Source of the DNA: Nitrospirota bacterium
GTDB lineage: Bacteria > Nitrospirota > Thermodesulfovibrionia > UBA6902 > BMS3Bbin08
NCBI GenBank assembly: GCA_030637135.1
Contig: DAOVVO010000045.1
Location: forward strand, 1 to 10,032
Direction of reading: 5' to 3'
DNA length: 10,032 nt
Part shown: positions 4,588-10,032 of the stretch, in pieces
How the letters are laid out: every line of letters begins with the position of its first letter
Numbering within the stretch: position 1 is the stretch's first letter
Notes under the pieces: model-generated
Database searches by the model: none
What the model was told of the DNA's origin: nothing
Seen by the model: only the letters and a program-made list of their open reading frames with translations
Made by a program: the position numbers and the translations under genes

Positions 4588-7002
4588 TTACTTGTTGTTA
4601 TTATCTCCTTTTTTGCCTTTTCCTTTTTCCTTAAGGGCTTCAGAAAATTGTTGCAATTTCTTTGAAACTAAAAAATTTAGTGTACCTTCGGGGTAATTCC
4701 CGTCAGGCTGTAATTCTCCCGGGGGCATTCCTGTAAGAATTTCAATGCCATCTTCTATATTGTCAATGGTATATATGTTGAATTTTTCATCCTTGACTGC
4801 TTCTACGACTTCTTTTTTTAGTATGAGGTTTATCAAGTTTGTTTTCGGGATAATTACTCCCTGTTCACCGTTAAGATTATTCAGTTTACACACCTCAAAA
4901 AATCCTTCTATTTTCTCATTAACTCCGCCGATAGGTTGGACATCACCGTGTTGATTCATTGAACCTGTTATTGCGATTGATTGTTTAATAGGTACACCTG
5001 AAATACTGCTGAGTAATGCATAGACTTCAGCACATGTAGCACTATCGCCCTCTACCCCGCCGTACAGTTGTTCAAACGTAAGAGAAGCAGAAAGGCTGAA
5101 TGGACGTTTTTGGGCGTATTTCCCGCCTAAGTAAGCGCCCAGTATAAATACGGCTTTTTCATGAATTTTTCCGCTTAGCTTGGTTTCCCTTTCTATATTA
5201 ACAATACCTGCTTTGCCGGCATACGTCTTTGCGGTTATTCTTGAAGGGATACTGAAACTGTAATCCCCAAGATCAAGTACTGAAAGACCATTGATCTGAC
5301 CTACCACAGCGCCCTCCATATCCACCAGGATAGTGCCTTCTTTGATAGCCTCTTGTATTTTTTTCTCTACCTTGTTAACCCGGTAAATTTTTTCGTCAAG
5401 GGCTTTTTCAACATGCTCGGTTTTGACAATATCACTATTTTCGAGTTTTGACCAGTAATGGGCCTCTTTTATCAGATCAGCTACCTCGCTGAATCGTGCC
5501 GAAAGTTTTTCCTGGTGTTCGGCAAGTCTTGAGCTGTATTCAATGACCTTTGAGACTGCGCCATAATCGAATGGACTTAATCCCTTCTCTTTACATTTTG
5601 TACGGACGAAACTGGCATACTTGGTAACGTTCTCTTTACTTCTCAACATACGGTAATCGAAGTCAGCCTTTACCTTAAAAAGATCCCTGTATTCTGGGTC
5701 AAGATGAAATAACAGGTAATAGAGCCGGGGGTCTCCAACCAGCACAATTTTAACGTTAAAAGGAACTGCCTCTGGCCTGAGAGACACGGATGAAATAAGG
5801 CGATACTGTTCCCAGACATCTTCTATTCGTATTTTTTGGTCTTTAATTGCCCTTTTCAGGGCATCGTAAACAAAGATATTTTTTAAGATTTCGAGCGAGT
5901 CTGTAACAAGATAGCCGCCGTTTGCCCTCTGGAGAGATCCTGCCTTAATCATACTGAAGTCGGTTAAGGCAACACCGTATTGGAGTTTATGTTCAATTCT
6001 TCCGAAGAGATTGTAATAGGTTGGATTGCTTTCAATGATAACCGGCGCCCCTTTTGTATCGCGGTTGTTCACAAAAAGATTGACAGAGTACCTTACAAAT
6101 GAAAGTTCTGTTTTTTGCGGTTTTAGAAAAGGGAGGGATGGTGCCTGTTCTTCTTGGGGTTTGAAGTCTTCCAGGTGCTCAAGGATATCTTCTTTAACTT
6201 TCTCAAAATAGTTGATGACCTCCTGTTTTTCTTTGTACTTATTTTTGAGCTCATCAATCCAGTGGCCAACTGCTGAGAGCGCAGCTTGCCGCTCAAGCTG
6301 TTTCAACTTCTCTTTGATTTTTTTCTCTTTTTCCCTTACCGTCCTTACGGTATCATCAAGCTTTTCCTGAAGAATTTTGCCTATTTCCTCTATTTTCTTT
6401 CTCACTTTTGAATCGAGGCCTTCATATTCTTCTTCGCTTAATGTTTCTCCACTCTTTTTCACAGGGACAAGGGCGAGACCACTGACAGCCTTTCTCAGCG
6501 AAAAATCTTTTTCTTTTGCTTCTTTTTCAATATCCAGGAAGATGTCTTTTTGCTGCTTTTGAAAATCCTCAAGGATAGCAGTTCGTTGCTTTTCATACTC
6601 CTTAGATTCAAATATCGTTGGTAATTCCTGCTGTAAGGCTTTTACTAATTCATCCATATCCTTTTGCAGTGACAGTCCCATCCCCGGTGGCAGGCTTAAA
6701 GCACCTGGTTCATCAGGGTTATCAAAGTTATATACATAACACCAATCATTGGGTACGGGTCTATCTTTAGATTTTTTTTCCAGAATATTCTTAATAGTCG
6801 TCATTTTCCCTGTGCCGCTTTCACCAAGGATATAGATATTGAACCCGATGTCGTCGATTCCCACCCCAAAGTCAAGGGACCTTAGAGCTCTTTCCTGTCC
6901 GATAGTTTCTTCGAGAGGCGGGATATCCTCTGTTGTTTTAAATGAGAGTTCTGAAGGGTCACACGAACGGTAGAGCTTTTCACTGGTGACTTTTGTTAGC
7001 AT
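4588..7002 (-). CDS. Lon-related ATP-dependent protease (AAA_32 / Lon_C architecture)
   Basis: An 804-residue, full-length member of the Lon-related family that joins an AAA module to a C-terminal Lon protease domain. Order: N-terminal helix-rich region, P-loop GESGTGKMT (60-68), a long charged coiled-coil-like region (about 110-280), then ANGGYLVTDSLEIL (360-373) and NVKIVLVGDPRLYYLL (416-431) typical of this family. The LID follows, and the peptidase domain runs from about 560 to 760. The catalytic dyad is S654 (EGDSAT) and K697 (GGVNEKIEG); the 43-residue spacing equals that of E. coli Lon (S679/K722). It should degrade damaged or regulatory proteins in the cytoplasm. The residue after the P-loop Lys is Met, not Ser/Thr, and the Walker-B-like block has D368 followed by Ser. 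The C-terminus is a Lys/Gly/Asn-rich tail. GGAGG lies 8 bases before the ATG. Family is secure; substrates are unknown. Confidence 0.93.
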   Translation of the reverse strand: MLTKVTSEKLYRSCDPSELSFKTTEDIPPLEETIGQERALRSLDFGVGIDDIGFNIYILGESGTGKMTTIKNILEKKSKDRPVPNDWCYVYNFDNPDEPGALSLPPGMGLSLQKDMDELVKALQQELPTIFESKEYEKQRTAILEDFQKQQKDIFLDIEKEAKEKDFSLRKAVSGLALVPVKKSGETLSEEEYEGLDSKVRKKIEEIGKILQEKLDDTVRTVREKEKKIKEKLKQLERQAALSAVGHWIDELKNKYKEKQEVINYFEKVKEDILEHLEDFKPQEEQAPSLPFLKPQKTELSFVRYSVNLFVNNRDTKGAPVIIESNPTYYNLFGRIEHKLQYGVALTDFSMIKAGSLQRANGGYLVTDSLEILKNIFVYDALKRAIKDQKIRIEDVWEQYRLISSVSLRPEAVPFNVKIVLVGDPRLYYLLFHLDPEYRDLFKVKADFDYRMLRSKENVTKYASFVRTKCKEKGLSPFDYGAVSKVIEYSSRLAEHQEKLSARFSEVADLIKEAHYWSKLENSDIVKTEHVEKALDEKIYRVNKVEKKIQEAIKEGTILVDMEGAVVGQINGLSVLDLGDYSFSIPSRITAKTYAGKAGIVNIERETKLSGKIHEKAVFILGAYLGGKYAQKRPFSLSASLTFEQLYGGVEGDSATCAEVYALLSSISGVPIKQSIAITGSMNQHGDVQPIGGVNEKIEGFFEVCKLNNLNGEQGVIIPKTNLINLILKKEVVEAVKDEKFNIYTIDNIEDGIEILTGMPPGELQPDGNYPEGTLNFLVSKKLQQFSEALKEKGKGKKGDNNNK

Positions 7003-7119
7003 AGATTAAACCTCCAAAGATCTGGATAAAAAAATGGATTATTTAATAAAATTAAGGATTTTAAAGGATTACTGGCCCTTTAACTTATAACTCTCTATTA
7101 TAAGCTCTGCTTTTCTATG

Positions 7120-7148
7120 TTGACATTATAGCCTTGATACATTATATT
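7120..7148 (+). promoter_or_regulatory. Sigma70-type promoter, + strand: TTGACA-N17-TATATT
   Basis: Consensus -35 TTGACA (7120-7125), exact 17-bp spacer, -10 TATATT (7143-7148; 5 of 6). Transcription would start near 7155, giving an RNA that passes through repeat copy 3 toward dsrC with a leader of about 400 bases. A second TTGACA at 7147-7152 has no matching -10. It overlaps the minus-strand promoter base for base. Confidence 0.5.
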
Positions 7149-7153
7149 GACAA
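7125..7153 (-). promoter_or_regulatory. Sigma70-type promoter for the Lon-related protease: TTGTCA-N17-TATAAT
   Basis: On the minus strand, -35 TTGTCA (7148-7153; 5 of 6) and perfect -10 TATAAT (7125-7130) are 17 bp apart. A start near 7118 gives a leader of about 115 bases before the protease ATG. Its elements interleave with those of the + strand promoter, so polymerase can bind in one direction at a time. Confidence 0.6.
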
Positions 7154-7217
7154 GTGTTTTTTAAAATGAGCAGAAATATATATTACAGATTTCAACTTGA
7201 TAATTCCCTGCAGCTCG

Positions 7218-7258
7218 GGCCTGCCTGCCTTAGGCACGGCTTGTCTGCCTTAGGCATG
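7218..7258. repeat. GCCTGCC-type palindromic repeat, copy 3 (short)
   Basis: A 41-bp GC-rich island in AT-rich DNA: GGCCTGCCTGCC (7218-7229), then TTAGGCACGGC and TTGTCTGCC-TTAGGCATG. The GGCTTGTCTGCC(G)TTAGGCATG part matches copy 1 around 953-973. The longer TCTACGACTCATAGAG core found in copies 1 and 2 is absent. Confidence 0.75.
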
Positions 7259-7413
7259 AAACGAATTGTGATGGCTTCCAGCATCAGGAAATAATTTTTA
7301 TGGGTATTCTAAAATATTTTTCATTGCATGGTATTTCAACATAATTTGATAAATGTTTTTTCTATTTTTTCTAATTATAAGTTTTGTATAATAATCTTAT
7401 AAATTTTTTTAAT

Positions 7414-7443
7414 TTGACCTATTTTAAAACAGATAACTATAGT
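7414..7443 (+). promoter_or_regulatory. Distal dsrC promoter candidate: TTGACC-N18-TATAGT
   Basis: The -35 TTGACC (7414-7419; 5 of 6) and -10 TATAGT (7438-7443; 5 of 6) are 18 bp apart and follow a long A/T tract that could act as an UP element. The start would be near 7450, about 100 bases before the dsrC ATG. Confidence 0.4.
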
Positions 7444-7451
7444 AATAAGGC

Positions 7452-7480
7452 TTGCGAGACTTCAGTGAATAGTATATAAT
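7452..7480 (+). promoter_or_regulatory. Proximal dsrC promoter: TTGCGA-N17-TATAAT
   Basis: Perfect -10 TATAAT (7475-7480) with -35 TTGCGA (7452-7457; 4 of 6) at the ideal 17 bp. The predicted start near 7487 gives a leader of about 65 bases ending in AAAGGAG, which lies 7 bases before the dsrC ATG. I consider this the main promoter of the dsrC-dsrM-dsrK unit. Confidence 0.6.
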
Positions 7481-7552
7481 GTTTAATTGCTTCAAGTCCC
7501 TGATTAGAAGGGCTTTACTCTAAAATCCCAAAAAGCAGAAAGGAGTTTTTAT

Positions 7553-7888
7553 ATGCCGACCTTAGAATTTGAGGGAAAATCTTATGAAGTTGATGAGGAA
7601 GGCTACCTTCAAGACTGGCAAATATGGAATGAAGGTTTAGCAAATGAAATGGCAAAACAGGATGGTCTTGACCTTACCGAAGCTCACTGGGACGTAATCA
7701 GGTTCCTGAGAACTTACTTTGAAAAGTATCAGATAGCTCCAATGATTAAGATACTTACCAAAGAAATTGGTAAGAAAATGGGACCGGAAAAAGGCAATAC
7801 CAAGTACCTGTATGAACTCTATCCAGCAGGTCCTGCAAAGCAGGCTTGTCGATATGCTGGACTTCCAAAGCCAACTGGCTGCGTATAA
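7553..7888 (+). CDS. dsrC: DsrC, sulfur-carrier protein of dissimilatory sulfite reduction
   Basis: A 111-residue DsrC/TusE family protein at the usual family length. The C-terminal swinging arm is intact: C99 (QACRYAG) and the penultimate C110 (GLPKPTGCV), ten residues apart, which is the two-cysteine arrangement of true DsrC rather than the one-cysteine TusE type. Other family blocks are YLQDWQIWNEGLANEMA, LTEAHWDVIRFLRTYF and GPEKGNTKYLYELYPAGPAKQ. In sulfite reducers, DsrAB forms a trisulfide between the two cysteines using sulfite sulfur. DsrMK then reduces it, returning DsrC and releasing sulfide; in sulfur oxidisers the flow is reversed. The protein is cytoplasmic. AGGAG is 7 bases before the ATG, and a good promoter lies at 7452-7480. 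dsrM follows after an 89-bp gap containing a strong hairpin. dsrAB is not in the window, so the direction of metabolism cannot be read here. Confidence 0.97.
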   Translation: MPTLEFEGKSYEVDEEGYLQDWQIWNEGLANEMAKQDGLDLTEAHWDVIRFLRTYFEKYQIAPMIKILTKEIGKKMGPEKGNTKYLYELYPAGPAKQACRYAGLPKPTGCV

Positions 7889-7923
7889 CGTATTTAAAAC
7901 AAAATTTTTGATAAATCCAGAAC

Positions 7924-7959
7924 CTGGACAGGTGCTGCAGTAAGCAGCAGCCTATCCAG
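7924..7959 (+). other. Strong intercistronic hairpin between dsrC and dsrM
   Basis: CTGGACAGG-TGCTGC (7924-7938) pairs with GCAGCA-G-CCTATCCAG (7944-7959) around the loop AGTAA. That is 14 pairs with one C-A mismatch and one bulged G. No T-run follows, so it is not a typical intrinsic terminator. It may protect the 3' end of a dsrC-only mRNA or mark a processing or partial termination point, allowing DsrC to exceed DsrMK. Structure is read by eye; function is inferred. Confidence 0.7.
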
Positions 7960-7977
7960 AAGCAAAGAGGGTTGATC

Positions 7978-8703
7978 ATGGACAGCGTAAGTAGCGTCTT
8001 TAATCTCCTTGCGTATTTGGCAGTGGCAATATTTGTTTTAGGATTTCTCAATAAGGTGATTCTGTACTTTAGGACACCTTCTCCGCTCAAAATTCCTACA
8101 ACGCCAGCTCCAAAGAACTCTGTAGGTGTAGTCATAAGACTTATTCCCGAGATCCTTTTTTTCAGGAGCCTGCTGAGAGGTGGTACCGCAGAAAAGATAT
8201 TATGGTTTGGGAGCTGGTTATTCCACGTTTCTTTTTTATTGATAATACTCAGGCATCTCCGTTTCTTTACATACCCGGTCCCGGGCGTGGTCATGTCTTT
8301 GCAACAGATTGGTATATGGGCTGCCTGGGTTTTTCCACTTGCGCTTTTAATTCTTATAGCAAGGCGTTTTTTAATCGACAGGATGGTGGTGATATCGCTT
8401 TTCCAGGACTATATAATATTGCTTCTCATTCTCGGAATCGGTATAACAGGACTCCTTTTGAAATATTTCATGAGAACCAATCTTGTTGACGTAAAGGCAT
8501 TTATACTTGGAGTGCTTACCTTAAGCCCTGTTGCTGTTCCTGATAGTCTGCTTTTCCTGATTCATTTGAGCTTTGTAATGCTTCTTCTTGTCTATTTCCC
8601 GTTCAGCAAGCTGATGCATGCATGGGGCGTTCTCATCAGTCCGACGAGGGCACAAACAGATACACCACGGGAAGTCAGACATGTGGCTTCCTGGGCTGAA
8701 TAA
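7978..8703 (+). CDS. dsrM: DsrM, NarI-like membrane cytochrome b of the Dsr complex
   Basis: A 241-residue integral membrane protein resembling the nitrate reductase gamma (NarI) subunit, at the size usual for that fold. Five hydrophobic segments are visible at about 7-30, 76-97, 107-128, 140-162 and 188-208. Candidate haem b ligands are H83 and H93 in the second segment and H196 and H214 around the fifth, as expected for a di-haem b subunit. In DsrMK(JOP) it exchanges electrons with the menaquinone pool and passes them to DsrK, which acts on DsrC trisulfide. AAAGAGG lies 7 bases before the ATG; an in-frame TTG two codons earlier would be only one base from it and is rejected. The identity rests on the adjacent dsrC and dsrK as well as on the fold, because NarI-like subunits also serve other complexes. 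The spacer to dsrK is 94 bp. Confidence 0.92.
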   Translation: MDSVSSVFNLLAYLAVAIFVLGFLNKVILYFRTPSPLKIPTTPAPKNSVGVVIRLIPEILFFRSLLRGGTAEKILWFGSWLFHVSFLLIILRHLRFFTYPVPGVVMSLQQIGIWAAWVFPLALLILIARRFLIDRMVVISLFQDYIILLLILGIGITGLLLKYFMRTNLVDVKAFILGVLTLSPVAVPDSLLFLIHLSFVMLLLVYFPFSKLMHAWGVLISPTRAQTDTPREVRHVASWAE

Positions 8704-8797
8704 TTACGTCTCGTAGAGAGACACCCTTTGATGATGTGTGTAATCAATTTTAATTAATCAATGCAATCAGTTTTAAATATTAAAACAGGAGAGTACA
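8704..8797 (+). promoter_or_regulatory. dsrM-dsrK spacer with hairpin, AATCA direct repeats and AT palindrome
   Basis: A 94-bp gap, wide for two subunits of one complex. It holds a small stem GTCTC/GAGAC (8708-8722) and three AATCA sites. Two of these extend to a 12-bp direct repeat, AATCAATTTTAA (8742-8753) and AATCAGTTTTAA (8765-8776), 23 bp apart. The palindrome TTTTAA-ATA-TTAAAA (8771-8785) comes just before the dsrK AGGAGAG. It could bind a regulator or set the DsrK level; I see no clear promoter. Confidence 0.35.
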
Positions 8798-10032
8798 ATG
8801 GCAAAAATTGAGGTTCCTGAACTTACAGGGAATATAAGCGTACCAAAGGTCAAACAAGATGCCTCCAAGGACATGAAGCCATTTCTTGCGAAGCCGGATT
8901 TGATGAAAAAACTCGCATTCCCCCCCGAGAAGGCTCCTGACTGGAAAGAAAAATTCCTTCAGAAAATGGATGAAATACTTAAGAAATATCGCTCTGTCAG
9001 GGTGTTTCTTGATTCATGCGTGAGATGCGGTGCATGCACTGATAAATGTCATTACTATTTGGGCACGGGAGATCCGAGAAATATGCCTGTTTACAGACAG
9101 GAGTTAATGAGAAGTGTTTACAGGAGATATTTTACTGTGCCGGGCAAGGTTTTTAGAAAATTAGCCGGGACACAGGATTTGACAGATGAATTGCTCGAAC
9201 TATGGATGATTTATTATTACCAATGTTCTGAGTGCAGGCGCTGCTCGGTCTTTTGCCCCTATGGCATTGATACAGCAGAGATTACAATGGCTGCACGGGA
9301 GATTCTGGATTCTATCGGTATGGGATCTAAATATAATCTGGAGATTATAAACAAAGCAGAAACTATCGGTAACAATCTTGGGATGCCGGGCCCTGCACTT
9401 CGCAATACCCTTGATTTTGTTGAAGAAGAGATAAAGGAACAAACAGGTGTAGATGTAAAGATTCCTCTGGATGTTGAAGGTGCTGAAATTATGCTCATAA
9501 CACCCTCAGCAGATTTTTTTGCCTCACCCCATATTGAATCCCTTGCCGGTTATGCAAAGGTTTTTCACCAGGCAGGGGTCAGCTGGACACTGAGTTCATA
9601 CGCCTCTGAGGGGGGTAATTTTGGCCTGTTTATAGGGAACTACGACCACATGAAAACAATCAACAAGCGGGTATGGGATTCAGCACGGGAATTAAAGGTA
9701 AAACGCGTAATAGCTGGAGAGTGCGGGCATGCATGGAGGGTTCTCTATTCTTTCAGTAATACCCTGAATGGTCCTTTTGATTTTCTCGATTCACGATATA
9801 AGGTACCGGGACATATCTGTGATTTTACTCTCGATCTTGTAAAAAAAGGCGCTTTAAAACTTGATAAAACAGCCAATGACAAGTTTTCAGTTACTTTTCA
9901 TGATTCATGCAATGTTGCAAGGGCCTCAACAATGGCAAATACCCCTGGTGATCAGTTTACTATTCCCCGTGAATTGATAAAGGCTGTTTGCACTAAGTAT
10001 GTTGATATGCGTGCAGACACCATTAAAGAAAG
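8798..10032 (+). CDS. dsrK: DsrK, iron-sulfur catalytic subunit of the Dsr membrane complex (3' end outside window)
   Basis: The first 411 codons of an HdrD-like protein; the family usually exceeds 500 residues, so the C-terminus lies outside. Two [4Fe-4S] ferredoxin motifs are complete: C74/C77/C80/C84 (CVRCGACTDKC) and C143/C146/C149/C153 (CSECRRCSVFC), the second followed by PYGIDTAEIT. GTGDPRNMPVYRQELMRSVY (89-108) and YRRYFT are hallmarks of DsrK. The first half of the heterodisulfide-reductase-like cysteine-rich region starts with ECGHAWR (C309) and continues with FHDSCNVAR (C371). The CCG motif that completes the special catalytic cluster is beyond the edge. DsrK faces the cytoplasm, receives electrons from DsrM and reduces DsrC trisulfide (or the reverse in oxidisers). 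AGGAGAG sits 4 bases before the ATG. dsrJ, dsrO and dsrP may follow but are not visible. Confidence 0.95.
   Translation, partial: MAKIEVPELTGNISVPKVKQDASKDMKPFLAKPDLMKKLAFPPEKAPDWKEKFLQKMDEILKKYRSVRVFLDSCVRCGACTDKCHYYLGTGDPRNMPVYRQELMRSVYRRYFTVPGKVFRKLAGTQDLTDELLELWMIYYYQCSECRRCSVFCPYGIDTAEITMAAREILDSIGMGSKYNLEIINKAETIGNNLGMPGPALRNTLDFVEEEIKEQTGVDVKIPLDVEGAEIMLITPSADFFASPHIESLAGYAKVFHQAGVSWTLSSYASEGGNFGLFIGNYDHMKTINKRVWDSARELKVKRVIAGECGHAWRVLYSFSNTLNGPFDFLDSRYKVPGHICDFTLDLVKKGALKLDKTANDKFSVTFHDSCNVARASTMANTPGDQFTIPRELIKAVCTKYVDMRADTIKE

Larger units (their letters stand above)
7003..7552. other. 550-bp AT-rich divergent intergenic region between the protease and dsrC genes
   Basis: The two genes point away from each other. 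The region holds overlapping divergent promoters (7120-7153), repeat copy 3 (7218-7258), an extremely AT-rich tract (about 7305-7440) and two promoter candidates for dsrC. A 14-codon ORF at 7300-7344 has a fair AGGAA upstream but no other support. A 7-bp leader hairpin with one bulge, AAG(T)CCCT / AGGGCTT (7494-7515), precedes the dsrC ribosome binding site. Confidence 0.6.

Noticed and set aside
7300..7344. 14-codon ORF in the protease-dsrC gap with AGGAA upstream
   Set aside because: Too short and lies in AT-rich DNA where such ORFs occur by chance.
7755..8294. Minus-strand ORF of 179 codons opposite dsrC and dsrM
   Set aside because: Both genes beneath it have strong family signatures on the + strand; the antisense protein shows no recognisable motif.
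8730..8747. TTGAT...ATCAA pair in the dsrM-dsrK gap as an FNR site
   Set aside because: The half-sites are separated by 10 bases rather than the 4 of the FNR consensus.

Overview
The window looks like chromosomal DNA of an anaerobic Gram-negative bacterium with a dissimilatory sulfur metabolism. Base composition is moderate to AT-rich. The evidence is a dsrC-dsrM-dsrK cluster at the right end, an LPS inner-core heptose gene, and a parvulin-type isomerase of the kind that serves the cell envelope. Genomes of this type occur in Desulfobacterota, Nitrospirota and several uncultured phyla. The sequence alone does not let me choose among them. No phage, plasmid, CRISPR or transposase gene is visible.

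Left part (1-1991, + strand): the 3' end of a parvulin-type PPIase gene, two tandem paralogous one-domain PilZ proteins (probable c-di-GMP receptors), and a small RRM-type RNA-binding protein with an RGG-like tail. A GCCTGCC-type palindromic repeat separates the two pilZ genes. The RRM gene has a leader that can fold over its own ribosome binding site.

Middle (1992-4587): a 145-bp nested palindromic, MITE-like element; a 10-bp-stem hairpin; and on the minus strand the C-terminal remnant of an FKBP/SlyD-type PPIase. The remnant abuts the end of a large minus-strand gene that fuses heptosyltransferase II (WaaF) to D,D-heptose-1,7-bisphosphate phosphatase (GmhB). The WaaF half carries two oddities in its own coding DNA: a 35-bp array of five 7-bp repeats, and a roughly 15-residue segment encoded by palindrome-rich DNA. 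A second, inverted copy of the GCCTGCC repeat lies upstream of this gene.

Right part (4588-10032): a full-length Lon-related protease on the minus strand (Ser654/Lys697 dyad, atypical Walker A). A 550-bp AT-rich intergenic region follows, with fully overlapping divergent promoters, a third repeat copy and two tandem promoter candidates. Then on the + strand come dsrC (both redox cysteines present), dsrM (NarI-like cytochrome b) and the first 411 codons of dsrK. In known sulfite reducers, DsrAB loads sulfite-derived sulfur onto DsrC as a trisulfide, and the membrane DsrMK(JOP) complex reduces that trisulfide with menaquinol electrons. Having dsrC directly before dsrMK puts the substrate protein and its reductase in one transcription unit. 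A strong hairpin in the dsrC-dsrM gap could allow far more DsrC than DsrMK to be made.

The most noteworthy points are the dsrC-dsrM hairpin, the symmetric divergent promoter, the FKBP remnant, and the repeat sequences inside the waaF-gmhB coding region. I see no clear evidence of a wholly new multi-gene system.
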